NCBI RefSeq assembly: GCF_028769735.1
Contig: NW_026992290.1
Location: 1 to 64,000 of the forward strand
DNA: 64,000 bases
Source: Zonotrichia leucophrys gambelii
Lineage: Eukaryota; Chordata; Aves; Passeriformes; Passerellidae
Direction of reading: 5' to 3'
The translations under genes were made by a program, and so were the position numbers. The notes beneath the pieces are model-generated. The model was not told the origin of the DNA, ran no database searches, and worked only from the letters and a program-made list of their open reading frames with translations. Positions 1-13,600 of this stretch are shown here, in pieces; position 1 is the first letter of the stretch, and every line of letters begins with the position of its first letter.

Positions 1-1385
1 TTTTTTTTGTGTTTTTTTTCTCTTGGGTTTTTATTTTGTTTTGGGTTTTTTTAGGTTTTTTTGAGGCTTTATTTTTTCTTTTAGGTTTTTTTGGGTTTCG
101 TTTTTTGGGGTTTCTTTTGGGGAATTTTTTAGGGTTTTTTTTAGAATTTTTTTGGGGGAATTTGTGAATTTTTGGGGTTTTTTGGGAGGTTATTTCTGGG
201 GTTTTTTTGTGTTTTTGGGGGGAATTTTTTCCTGTTTTTTTAAAGGATTTTTTCTGGTTTATTTTGGGGGTATTTGGGGTTTTTTTAGGGCTTTTTTTGG
301 GGGTTCTTTTGGGGTTTTTTGGGATTTTTTTGGGGTGAAATTTTAGGTTTTTTGGGGAGTTTTTATGGGTTTTTTTTGTTGGTTTTTGGGAGTTTTTTTG
401 GGGAATTTTTGGGTTTTTTTGGGGTTTGAGGAGGAGTAGAAAATAAAAGAATTTGGACAGAAAACGTGTGGGGGTTTTTTGGGGAAAAAAAGGAAAAAAA
501 TGATTAAAAAATACTAAAAAAAAGGAAAAAATGGTGAAAATAAAAATAAAAAAGGTGAAAATAATAAAAAATGTGTTTTGTGGTTTTTTGTGAATTTTGG
601 GAGTTTAATGGAGGTTTGGGGGATTTAAATTGGATTTTTTTGGTCTAAAATAATTTTCTGGGGGTTGAAATGATTTTTGTTTTGGGGTTCAAATTAATTT
701 TTTTTTGAGTCTAAATTGGATTTTTTTGGGGGGTTAAAATTGGATTTTTTGGGTCCAAGTTGGATTTTTGGGGTTAAAATGGGATTTTTTGGGGTCTAAA
801 TTGGATTTTACGGAATTCAAATGGGATTTTTTGGGGTTCAAATTGGATTTTTTGGGTCCAAATTGGATTTTTTTGGGTCTAAAAAATGGAATTTTTTTGG
901 GTTTAAAATAGAATTTTAGGGTTAAAATGGGATTTTTTGGGTCTAAATTGGTTTTACAGGATTCAAATGGGATATTTTGGGTCTAAACTGGGTTTTTGGG
1001 GTTTTTTGGTCTAAATTTGAGTTTTTGGGTTTAAACCTGGATTTTTTGGGGTTTAAAGTGCAATTTTAGGGTTAAAATGGGATTTTTTGGGTCTAAATTG
1101 GATTTCTGGGGTTACAAAAGGCTTTTTTGGCTAAATTGGATTTTTTGGGGTTTCAAGTGGAATTTTAGGGTTAAAATGGGATTTTTTGGTCTAAATTGGG
1201 ATTTTATGGGATTCAAATGGGATATTTTGGGTCTAAATTGGGTTTTTGGGGTTTCAAAGGGGTTTTTTGGTCTAACACTGGATTTTTTGGGGTTTCAAGT
1301 GGAATTTTCGGGTTAAAATGGGATTTTTTTTTTTTTTATCTAAACTGGATTTTTTTTGGGTGTAAAAATGAACTTTTTGGCTCCA
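1..1385. repeat. T/G-rich minisatellite downstream of TOX4
   Basis: 1-430 is T-runs broken by GGG or GGGG. 600-1380 is built from degenerate ~40-60 bp units of the type gggattttttgggtctaa. No gene is visible; ORFs are repeat translations. In human, METTL3 follows TOX4, but it is not reached here. Confidence 0.8.
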
Positions 1386-1413
1386 AACTCATTTTTGGTG
1401 CTCAACCTCGATT

Positions 1414-1419
1414 TTTATT
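1414..1419 (-). terminator. TOX4: TOX4 poly(A) signal
   Basis: AATAAA on the minus strand about 190 bases after the stop codon, giving a 3' UTR of roughly 200-220 nt (about 1390-1607). The cleavage site was not determined. Confidence 0.7.
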
Positions 1420-1607
1420 GAAGCCCAAAAAAATAAATTTCCCATCCCGACACAAATTTTCGCTTTTTCTCCCCCCCAAAATTCCATTTTTTTACAATTC
1501 CCGCCCGATTTTGGGGCAAAACCTCCCGAAAAAAGCCAAAGTCCCTGTGGGGGAGCCAAAATGGCCCAAAATGGCCCAAAAAGGCCCAAATTGGCCCAAA
1601 TCCGGGG

Positions 1608-1677
1608 TCACTTCACGAAAACGACGCTGCCGCCGCTGCCGCTGCCCCGGGCGGCCAACCAGGCCAGGAACACGTCC
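1608..1677 (-). CDS. TOX4: TOX4 coding exon 9 (C-terminus and stop)
   Basis: Completes the Arg codon, then [11 protein letters not shown], a short Gly/Ser run and SVVFVK followed by TGA at 1608-1610. Matches the conserved VFLAW and VVFVK ends of TOX4. Acceptor CGTTTCAG. Confidence 0.94.
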
Positions 1678-4600
1678 CTGAAACGGGGAAAAAACAGAGA
1701 TTTTGGTTAAAAACAGAGATTTTGGGGAAAAGGGGGGTTTGGGGAAAAAAAATGGTGATTTTAGCTCAAAAAATGGGGATTTTAGCTCAAAAAATGGGGA
1801 TTTTAGCTCAAAAAATGGGGATTTTTCGGTCAAAAAATGGGGATTTTAGCTCAAAAAATGGGGATTTTAGGTCAAAAAATGGGGATTTTGGCTGAAAAAA
1901 TGATCATTTGGGACAAAAAATGATATTTTTGTAAAATATTTTTGTAAATAATGGGGATTTTTGGGAAGAAAAAAAAATTTGACAGTTTTGGGTTGAAAAA
2001 TGGAGGGTTTGGGTCGAAAAATGGTAATTCTGGGTGAAAAATGGGGATTTTGGCTGAAAAAATGGGGATTTTAGGACAAGAAACGGGAATTTTGGTTCAA
2101 AAAAGGATCATTTTGGGTCAAAAAATGGTAATTTTTGGGTAAATAATGGGGATTTTTGGGAAGAAAAAAAAATTTGACAGTTTTGGGTTGAAAAATGGTG
2201 GGTTTGGGTAAAAAAAATGGAGATTTTGGGTGAAAAATGGGAATTTTGGGGTTAAAAATTGGCAATTTTGGGGCAAGAAATGGTGGGTTTGGGGTAAAAA
2301 ATGCAATTTTGGGACAAAAAAAGGAATTTTGGGTCAAAACTTGGTAATTTTGGATTAAAAATGGACATTTTGGGTGAAAAAGGGAAATTTTGGGTTATAA
2401 AAGGCAATTTTGGGACAAAAAAATGGCCTTTTCTGGGTCAAAATGTGCCATTTTTGGGTTAAAACACATCATTTTTGTGTCAAAAAATGCCACAAATTTT
2501 TGGTCAAAACCTGCTATTTTTGGCTCAAGATGTGCCATTTTTGGCTGAAAAAACCCTCCATTTTTTGGGTGAAAAAACTCCATTTTTGTGATAAAAAATT
2601 ACCAAATTTTGGCTCAAAAAATGCCATTATTTCTGGGACAAAAAGTGCGAATTTTGGCTCAGGCATGGCCATTTCTGGGCTCAGAAAATGCCGATTTTTG
2701 GCTCTAAAATCGCCATTTTTTGGCCGAATTTCGCCGTTTTTTCACCGAAAAACTCCGTTTTTTCTCCAGTTTTTCCCAAAATCCCATGAATTCTCCCCAA
2801 ACTCACCTGCAGTGCCGCACCAGGCACTCGCTGGAGCAGAACTCCTCCTCCCAGTGCCCGTTTTTGGCTCTAAAATCGCCGTTTTTTGGCTCTAAAATCG
2901 CCGTTTTTTGGCCGAAATTCGCCGTTTTTTCGCCGAAAATCACCATTTTTTTCCCCAATTTTCCCAAAATCCCGTGATTTCTCCCCAAACTCACCTGCAG
3001 TGCCTGACCAGGCACTCGCTGGAGCAGAACTCCTCCTCCCAGTGCCCGTTTTTGGCTCTAAAATCGCCATTTTTTGGCCGAATTTCGCCGTTTTTTCACC
3101 GAAAATCACCGTTTTTTCTCCAGTTTTTCCCAAATTCCCCGGATTTCTCCCCAAACCCACCTGCAGTGTCTGACCAGGCACTCGCTGGAGCAGAACTCCT
3201 CGTCCCAGTCCCCGCTGGCCACCGGCGCCCGCTCGCAGCCGGCCCGGACGCAGCTCCGCCCCCTCGGCCACGAGGCCCCGCCCCCTCCGGGCGGAGACTC
3301 CGCCCCCAGCTCCGCCCCCACCTCGGCCACCTCGGCCACGAGCTCCACGCGCGGGGGCGACTCCGCCTTTGGGGGGAAAAATTCCATTTTTGGGTAAATG
3401 TCGACATTTGGACGTTTGTCCCATTTGCAGCACTCAAATCCAGATTTTTCCCCTTTTTTCCCGTTTTTATTTGCCCTAAAAATCACATTTCCCACCCATT
3501 TTTACCCCATTTCCCCCCCACTTTTACCCCCCAAAAATCCCAATTTTTCCTCATTTTTATACCCTGAAAATCACATTTCCCACCCATTTTTTACCCCATT
3601 GCCTCCCCACTTTTACTGCCCAAAAATTTCAATTTTTCCCCGATTTTTCCCCCATTTTTCCTCGATTTTTATGCCCTAAAAATCACATTTTCCACCCGTT
3701 TTTACCCCATTTCACCCCCCACTTTTACCCCCAAAATCCCAATTTTTCCTCATTTTTATACCCTAAAAATCACATTTCCCACCCACTTTTACACCCCAAA
3801 AATCCCAATTTTCCCCCGATTTTTCCTCATTTTTATACCCTAAAAATCCCATTTCCCACCCATTTTTACCCCCACTTTTACCACCCAAAAATACCAATTT
3901 TTTCCCGATTTTTTCCCATTTTTCCTCTATTTTTATACCCTAAAAATCACATTTCCCGCCCATTTTTACCCCACAATTTTACCCCCCAAAAATCCCAATT
4001 TTCCCCCGATTTTCCCCCCATTTTTCCTCATTTTTACACCCTAAAAATCCCATTTCCCACCCATTCTTACACCATAATTTTACCCATTTTTAATGATTTT
4101 TTCCCCATTTTACCCCCCAAAAAATCCCATTTCCCACCCATTTTTACCCCGCAATTTTACCCCCCAAAAATCCCAATTTTTCCCGATTTTTCCTCATTTT
4201 TATACCCTGAAAATCACATTTCCCACCCATTTTTACTCCGTAATTTTACCCCATTTTCCCCAGATTTTCCCGATTTTCCCCACACAATTTTTACCCCGCT
4301 CAGAACCCCCAAGCCCCATTTTCCCAATTTTCCCCCAAAAACCCCATTTTCCACCCCAAAATCCCTTTGTTCCCCAATTTTTTCTCCATTTCCACCATTT
4401 TCACTCCCAAAAATTCCCATTTTCCCCCAATTTCCCCCACAACATCCCATTTTTCCACCCCAAAGTCCGAATTCTCCCCAAGTTAACCCCCCAACATCCC
4501 AATTTCCCCCCAATTTTCCCCCATTTTCCCCCAAATTTCCCAATTTCCCCCCATTTTTCCCCCCAAATTTCCCAATTTCCCCCCAATTTTTCCCCATTTT

Positions 4601-7600
4601 CCCCCCAAATTTTCCCAAATTTCCATATTTTCCCCCAAATTTCCCAATTTCCCCCCATTTTTCCCCTCAAATTTTCCCGAAATTTCCCAATTTTTTCCCA
4701 ATTTCCCCCAAATTTCCCAATTTCCCCAATTTTTCCCCTCAGATTTCCCAATTTCCCCATTTTTCCCCCAAATTTCCCAATTTCCCCCGTTTTTCCCCAT
4801 TCCTCACCTCGGCCTGCAGCACCAGCTCGGCCCCGCCCTCTCTCTCCTCCTCCTCCTCCTCCCCTCCCCCCTCATTTGCATGCCCCGCCTGGGGGAGGGG
4901 CTGCGCCACCGCCGGGGGCGGGGCCGGGGCGGAGGCCACGCCCACCACGTGCAGCGGGGGCGGGGCCAGCACCTTGATGTGCAGGGGGGGAGGGGCGCGG
5001 ATTTTGGGCGGGCCCTGCTGCAAAGGGGGGGGAGGGGGCGGGGCCGCCGAGGGGGGCGGGGCCGGGGAGGGGGGGGGCGTGGCCGCGGCGCCCGGCGGTG
5101 ACGTCACCGAGGGCGGGGGGAGGGGCATCTGCGTGAGGGGCGGGGGCTGCAGCCGCGCCAGCGCCGGGGGGGCGGGGCGGGGGGCGGAGCTGGGGGCGGG
5201 GCTGACCGGGATGACGGTGACCACGCCCCCCGAGGCCCCGCCCCCCGCCGGCCCCTCCCCCACGGCCCCGCCCAGCAGGAGCTGCTTGGGAATGAGGATC
5301 TTGGTGATGGGGGGCGGGGCCTGGGGGGCGGGGCTGGCGGCGGGGGGCGGGGCCTGCGGGGCGGGGCTGGGGGAAGGGGGCGGGGCCTGGGCGGTGGGGG
5401 CGGGGTCGGGCTCCGGGGGGTCCGTGGAGGTCTGGGGGGAAAAAAAAGAAATTATTGGTTAAAATTGGGAAAAATCGGTTAAAATGACTTAAAATTGATT
5501 AAATATTGATTAAAAATTCATTAAATTAAAATTGATTAAAAAATGGTTAAAAATTGGTTAAAATTGATTAAAATTAGATTAAAATTTGATTAAAATATAA
5601 TTAAAATTGGAGTAATATTTGATTAAAATTTGATTAAATATTGATTAAAACTGGTTAAAATTTGATTAAAAATTGGTTAAAATTTGGTTAAATATTGATT
5701 AAAAATTCAGTACATTAAAATTGATTAAAAAATGGTTAAAAATAGGTTAAAAATAGATTAAAAATTGGTTAAAATTAATTAAAATTAGATTAAAATTAGA
5801 TTAAAATTTGATTAAAATTGAATTAAAATTGGAGTAATATTTAATTAAAATTTGATTAAATATTGATTAAAACTGGTTAAAATTTGATTAAAAATTGGTT
5901 AAAATTGGTTGAAAAGTACTTAAAATTGATTAAAAATTGATTAAAATTTGATTAAATATTGATTAAAAATTCATTAAATTAAAATTGATTAAAAAATGGT
6001 TAAAAATTGGTTAAAATTGATTAAAATTAGATTAAAATTTGATTAAAATATAATTAAAATTGGAGTAATAATTGATTAAAAATGGATTAAAAATTCATTA
6101 AAATTAGGTTAAAGATTGATTAAAATTGATTAAAACTCCGTTACATTAAAATTGATTAAAAATCAGCTAAAAATTGGTTAAAAATAGATTAAAAATTGGT
6201 TAAAATTGATTAAAATTAGATCAATATTAGATTAAAATTTGAATAAAATTGAATTAAAATTGGAGTAATAATTGATTAAAAATGGATTAAAAATTTATTA
6301 AAATTAGGTTAAAAGTGGAATAAAATTGATTAAAAATTCAGTACATTAAAATTGATTAAAAAATGGTTAAAAATTGGTTAAAAATAGATTAAAAATTGGT
6401 TAAAATTGATTAAAATTAAATTAAAATTAGACTAAAACTTGAATAAAATTGAATTAAAATTGGAGTAATAATGGATTAAAAATAGATTAAAAATTGATTA
6501 AAACTGGCTAAAATTTGATTAAAAATTGGCTAAAATTGGTTGAAATTTATTAAAATTGGTTTAAAATGGAGAAAAATTGATTAAAAATTTATTTTAAATT
6601 GATTAAAAATTGAGAACAAATTCATTAAAAATTAGGAAAAAATTGAGGATTTTTTTGGGGTTGATTTTTTAGAGAATTTTTTTATTTTTGGGGAATTTTT
6701 GGGTGGATTTTCTTTGTGATTTTTTTGATGGATTTTTTTAAATTTTAGTCTATTTTTTGGGTGGATTTTTTAAAATTTTAGTCTATTTTTTGGGTGGATT
6801 TTTTGGGGGAATTTTGGGTGAATATTTGTGGATTTTTTAAGTGGATTTTTTGGGATTCTTGAAATGATTTTTTTTAATTTTTGGGTGGTTATTTTTTATT
6901 TTTAGGGGGATTTTTTGGGTGAATTTTCTTTGATTTTTGGGTTTTTTGGCATGGATTTTTTTGAATTTTTTGGGTGGATTTTTTTATTATTTTTAGGTGG
7001 ATTTTTTTCCTGGATTTTCTTTGATTTTTGGGTTTTTTGGGGTGGATTTTTTTTTAATTTTTTGGGTGGATTTTTTATTATTTTTAGGTAGATTTTTCCT
7101 GGATATTTTTGCTGAATTTTCTTTGATTTTTGGGTTTTTTGGGGTGAATTTTTTTTAATTTTTTGGGTAGTTTTTCTTTATTTTTAGGTGGATTTTTCCT
7201 GGATTTTTTGGGTGAATTTTCTTTGATTTTTTGGGTTTTTTGGCGTGGAATTTTTTGAATTTTTTGGGTGGATTTTTTATTATTTTTAGGTGGATTTTTT
7301 CCTGGATTTTTTGGGTGAATTTTCTTTGATTTTTGGGTTTATTTGGGGTGGATTTTTAAAAAATTTTTTGGTTGCTTTTTTTTGAGATTTGGGGGTTTTT
7401 TTTTGGTGGTTTTCTTTGATTTTTGGGCCTTTTTTGGGTGGATTTTTATTATTTTTAGGTGGTTTTTTTTTTATTTTTTGGGTGAATTTTTTTTAAATTT
7501 TGGGGGGTTTTTTTTTGTGGGTTTTCTTTGATTTTTGGGCCGTTTTTGGGTGGATTTTTTTGGTTTTTTTTGCGGATTTTTTCTGAATTTTGGGATTTTT

Positions 7601-10600
7601 TGGTGTGGATTTTTTAATTTTGGTTTTTTTTGGTTTTTTTGGGGGGAATTTTGGGGTTTTTGGGGTTACCAGGGTTGCCTTGTAGGCCGTCAGAGCTTTC
7701 AGGTATTCCTTCTTGGCCGCCTCCGTCTTGCGCTTGTACACCTGGAAAAAATGGGGGAAAAAATGGGAAAAATGGGCAAAAATGGGGGAAAATATGGGGC
7801 AAAAATAGGGTAAAAAATGGGACAAAATGAGGGGAAAATGGGGTAAAATATGGGCAAAATAGGGTGGAAATGGACAAAATAGGGAAAATGGGTAAAATGG
7901 GACAAAATGAGGGGAAAATGGGTACAAATATGGGGCAAAATGGGTAAAATAGGGTAAAAATGGGAAAAATAGGGAAAAATGAGGGAAAAATGGGGTAAAA
8001 ATAGGGTAAAAAATGGGACAATAGGGAAATGGTAATATGGGGCAAAAATAGGGGTAAAATGGACAAAATCAGAAATGGGTAATATGGGGCAAAAATAGGG
8101 TAAAAAAGGGTAAAATAGGGGAAAAATAGGGTAAAAATAAAATAGGAAAATGGGGCAAAAATAGGGTAAAAAATGGGACAAAATCAGGGGAAAATGGGGT
8201 AAATTATGGGGCAAAAATAGGGTAAAAATAGGGAAAAAACAAGGTAAAAAATAGGGTAAAAATGAGATTAAAATAAGGGGAAAATGGGGTGAAAATGGGG
8301 CAAAAATAGGGAAATGGAAAAATGAGGGAAAATGAGGAGTAAAATAGGGGCAAAAAAGGGGTAAATTGGGGCAAAAATGGTAAAAATTAGAATAAGTAGG
8401 GGCAAAAATGAGATTAAAGTAAGGGGGAAATGGGGTGAAAATGGGGTAGAAAAGGAGGGAAAATGAGGCAGAAAATGGGGCAAAAAAGGGGGATAAATTG
8501 GGGCAAAAATGGGAGAATTCAGCAAATAAGGGCAAAAATAGAGAAAAAAATGGGGCAGAAAAGGGGGAGAAAAAGGGCAAAAATGCAGGGAAAATGGGGC
8601 AAAAATGGGGCAAAAATGGGGTAAAAATGGGGGTAAAATGAGGGGAAATGGGCAGAAAAGGAGCAATATTGGATAAAAATGGGGCAAAGTTGGTGAATGA
8701 GCAAAATTTGTGGAAGGGTTTTAATGGGGCAAAAATCATTTGACGAATTGGGGCAAAAATGGGGAAGAAACTGGCCGAAATGATTTCCCCGTTTTCCCTT
8801 CGGTTTCACCGTTTTTACCCAATTTTTTCACGTTTTTCCGTTTTCCCATAATTCCCATTTTTCACTGTTTCTGCTCCTCTCCCAGCGAGTCCCACATGGA
8901 GGCCACGATCTGACCCATTTCTCCCCTTGTTTTTCTCCCGTTTTTACCCATTTTTCCCTTTTTCCCCATTTTTTCACCGTTTTTCACCGTTTTTTCGCCG
9001 TTTTTTCCCGTTTTTTCAGGATTTCACCCCAGTACCTGTTTCTGCTCCTCGCCCAGCGAGTCCCACATGGAGGCCACGATCTGACCCCATTTCTCCCCTG
9101 TTTTTACCCCAATTTTACTCCGATTTTCGCCATTTTTTCACCGATTTTCCCCATTTTTTCACCGTTTTTTCCCGTTTTTTCCGTTTTTTCACCTGTTTCT
9201 GCTCCTCGCCCAGCGAGTCCCACATGGAGGCCACGATCTGACCCCATTTCTCCCTTGTTTTTCTCCCGTTTTTACCCCGTTTTTAACCCTATTTTCCCCA
9301 TTTTTTCACCGATTTTCGCCATTTTTTCACCGATTTTCACCGTTTTTTCACCGTTTTTTCCCGTTTTTTCACCTGTTTCTGCTCCTCGCCCAGCGAGTCC
9401 CACATGGAGGCCACGATCTTGGACACCAATTCCCCCATTTTACTCCATTTTTAACCCTTTCTTTGCCGATTTTCCCCATTTTTAACGCTATTTTCCCCAT
9501 TTTTTCACCGATTTTTCCCATTTTTTCACCGTTTTTTCCCGTTTTTTCACCTGTTTCTGCTCCTCGCCCAGCGAGTCCCACATGGAGGCCACGACCTTGG
9601 ACACTTTTGCCCCATTTTTAACCCTATTTTTTCACCGATTTTCCCCATTTTTTCACCGATTTTTCCCATTTTTTCGCCGTTTTTTCCCGTTTTTTCAGTT
9701 TTTCACCCCAATACCTGTTTCTGCTCCTCGCCCAGCGAGTCCCACATGGAGGCCACGATCTTGGAGACCTCGCCGAAGGTGGCGTTGGGGTTCTGGCCCT
9801 TGATGGCGGCCTGCGTGTCGCGGAAGAAGAGCGCGTAGGCCGACACCGGCTTCTGCGGCTCGTTGGGGTCCTTCTTCTTCTTGGCCTTCTTGGGGGGCTT
9901 CGCCCGCCGGGGGGGCTCTGGGGGCGCAGCCGGGGGGGCCGGGGGTGGGGAGGGGGCTGCTGGGGGCGGCTGGTAAAAAAAAAACGGGGAGAAAAAGCGA
10001 AATTTTGGGGTTTTTATGTGAAAAAATGGGGATTTTGCAGGGTGGAATTCGGGTTTTGCGAGGGTTTGCAATGAGGGTTTTGGGATTTGGGAAAATTTTG
10101 AGGATTGAACCCAAAAATTCAAATTTTAAGATGAAATTTTGAGTTTTCAAAGGCAGTTTGGGACGAAATTTTGAGGTTTGCACCCAAAAAATCGCAAATT
10201 TTAGGGTGGAATTTTAAAGGTTTGGAAGGGTTTGCAAAGAGGGGTTTGGGATTTGGGAAAGTTTTGGGGTCCAATAAAAAATTTTGAGGGTTGAACCCAA
10301 AAATTCAAATTTTAAGGTGAAATTTTAACTTTTTAAAGAGACCCTTTGAAAAGGGAAAGGGAGTTTTGGACAAAATTTCGAGGTTTGGACCCAAAAAATG
10401 GCGAATTTCGGAACAAAATGTGAAGGTTTGGGAGGGTTTTGGGAGAGGATTTTGGGATTTGGGAAGGTTTTGGTGTCTGGGAGGAAATTTTGAGGGTTGA
10501 ACCCAAAAATTCAAATTTTAAGACAAAATTTTAACTTTTCAAAGGGTCTCAGAAAGGGAGTTTGGGGTGTTTTGGACAAAATTTCGAGGTTTGGACCCAA

Positions 10601-13600
10601 AAAATCGCAAATTTTAGGGTGGAATTTAAAGGTTTGGGAGGGTTTGGGAGAGGATTTTGGGATTTGAGAAAATTTTGAGGGTTGAACCCAAAAGTCCAAA
10701 TTTTAAGATGAAAATTTTAACTTTTTAAAGGGAGTTTGGGACCAAATTTTGAGATTTGGACCCAAAAAATCGCAAATTTTAGAGTGGAATTTTAAAGGTT
10801 TTGGGAGAGGATTTTGGGATTTGGAAAGGTTTTGGGGTCCAAGGGAAAATTATGAGGATTCAACCCAAAAATTCAAATTTTAAGGTGAAATTTTAACTTT
10901 TCAAAGGGAGTTTGGGACAAAATTTTGAGGTTTGGACCCAAAAATTGCAAATTTCTGGGTGGAATTTTAAAGGTTTGGGAGGGTTTTGGGAGAGGATTTT
11001 GGGATTTGGGAAATTTGAAGGTTTAACCCCAAAAAATTCTGAATTTCAGGACGGAGTTTTTGAGGTATTTTGGGTGTTTTTGGGACATTTTGGGGGATTT
11101 TCAAGCAATTTTGGGTATTTTTTTGCTATTTAGGAATATTTCAGGCTGTTTTTAAGGGGTTTTGGGTCATTTCAGGCCGTTTTTGGGGTGTTTTGGGTCA
11201 TTTTTGTCACTCACCCTCCTGAATCCCTGCAGGGTTGATTTTGGGCTATTTTGGGCTATTTTGGGCTGGTTTTGAGCAATTTTCTCGCAGTTTTTTTGTA
11301 TTTTTGAAATGTTTAAGGACATTTACGAGTATTTCAGGGGGTTTTAAGCCGTTTTTGGGGTGTTTTTGGCCGTTTTTGGGTCGTTTTTGTCACTCACCCT
11401 CCGGAATTCCTGCAGGGTTGATTTAGGGTTATTTTGGGCTATTTTGGGCTATTTTTGAGCAATTTTCTCGCAGTTTTTTTGTATTTTTGAAATGTTTAAG
11501 AACATTTACGAATATTTCAGGGTGGTTTAAGCCATTTTTGGGTCGTTTTTGGCCGTTTTTGGGTCATTTTTTGCCACTCACCCTCCGGAATTCCTCCATC
11601 TCCTCGTCCTGCAGGGCTGGTTTTGGGCTATTTTGGGCTATTTTGGGCTGGTTTTGAGCAATTTTCTCCCAGTTTTTTTGTATTTTTGAAATGTTTAAGA
11701 ACATTTACAGGTATTTCAGGGGGTTTTAAGCCATTTTTGGGGTGTTTTTGGCCGTTTTTGGGTCATTTTTTGCCACTCACCCTCCTGAACTCCTCCATCT
11801 CCTCGTCCTGCAGGGACCCCGCGGGGGAGGGGCCGGGGCTGAGCCCCCGCTCGGGGCTGGGCGGGGCCTGGGGGGCGGGGCCAGCGCCGGGGGGCGTGGC
11901 CGAGGCGGCGGCGGCCCCGCCCAGCCCCAGCCCCAGCTGCGAGCTGAGCTCCGATTGGTCGATGGTGGTGAGGGGCGTGGCCAGGGGCGTGGCCAGCAGG
12001 GCGGCGGGGCTGAGGGCGCCCAGGGGAACCTCGATGGTCACGGGGGCGCTGGGGGGGAACTGGGAGCCCATCGGGGGCTCCAATTCCTAAATAAAATAAA
12101 AATAAAATAAAAATAAAATCATTTTAACCCAAAAACACAATTATTGAACCTGAAATGTAATTATTGACCCAAAAATCCCGGGTTTTTTAACCCAAAATTG
12201 TCATTATTGAGGGGCTGAGGGGGAACTGGGACCCCATTGGTGGCTCTAATTCCTAAATAAAATAAAAATAAAATAAAAATAAAATTATTTTAATCTAAAA
12301 GTAGAGCTATTGAACCTGAAATGTAATTATTGACCCAAAAATCCCGGGTTTTTTAACCCAAAAATGGGGAAATTTAACCCAAAATTGTCATTATTGAGTG
12401 GCTGAGGGGGAGCTGGGACCCCATGGGCGGCTCTAATTCCTAAAATAAATCAAAATAAAATTATTGAACCCAAAAATAAAACTATTGAATTAAAATTTCA
12501 ATGATTTACCTCAAAAATCCAATTCTTTAACCAAGATCCTGGTTATTTAGCCCCAAAATTCGGATTATTGCACCCCAAAAATCCAATTTTCAGGATCAGT
12601 TCCCCCCCATGTTTTCAGGATTGTTCCCACCCCATTTTTGGGGTTAAATCCTCCATTTTTGGGAACATTTTTCTCTATTTTAGGAAATATTTTCTCCCCA
12701 TTTTTGGGGTTAAATATCCCCATTTTTGGGGTTAAATCCACCCCATTTTTGGGGTTAAATCCACCCCAATTTTGGGAACATTTTTCTCTATTTTAGGAAA
12801 TATTTTCTCCCCATTTTTGGGGTTAAATATCCCCATTTTTGGGCTTAAATTCCCCATTTTCGGGGTTAAATCCTCCAGTTTTGGGATCATTTTTCTCTAT
12901 TTTAGGAAATATTTTCTCCTCATTTTTGGGCTTAAATTCCCATTTTTGGGGTTAAATATCCCCATTTTTGGGGTTAAATCCACCCCATTTTTGGGGTTAA
13001 ATCCACCCCAATTTTGGAATAATTTTCCCCCTATTTTAGGGATTATTTCCCAGCCCATTTTGGGGTTAAATTCCCCATTTTTGGGAATTATTCCCACCCC
13101 ATTTTCAGGGTTAAATTCCTCATTTTTGGCAATTTTTCCCCCCTATTTTTAGGGGTTCAATGCCCCATTTTGGAGACCATTCCCACCCCATTTTCAGGAT
13201 GAAACCCTGTATTTTTTTAGCTTTAAAACCCCGAATTTTGGGGCAATAAATGGATTAAACCCTGTATTTTTCAGGATGAAACCCTGTATTTTTCAGGATT
13301 AAACCCTGTATTTTTCAGCATTAAACCCCGTATTTTTTAGGATTAAATCCTGTATTTTTCAGGATTAAACCCTGTATTTTTTTAGGTTTAAAACCCCGAT
13401 TTTTGGGGCATTAAATGGATTAAACCCTGTATTTTTTAGGATTGAATCTCATATTTTTCAGGAATAAATCCTGTATTTTTCAGAAATAAACCCTGTATTT
13501 TTCAGGATTACATCCTACGTTTTTCAGGATTAAACCCTGTATTTTTCAGGATTAAACCCTGTATCTTTTTAGGTTCGAAACTCTGGTTTTTGGGTCATTA

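Noticed and set aside
4880..5462. Plus-strand Gly/Ala/Arg-rich ORFs opposite TOX4 exon 7
   Set aside because: They are antisense shadows of the Pro/Ala-rich coding exon on the minus strand.
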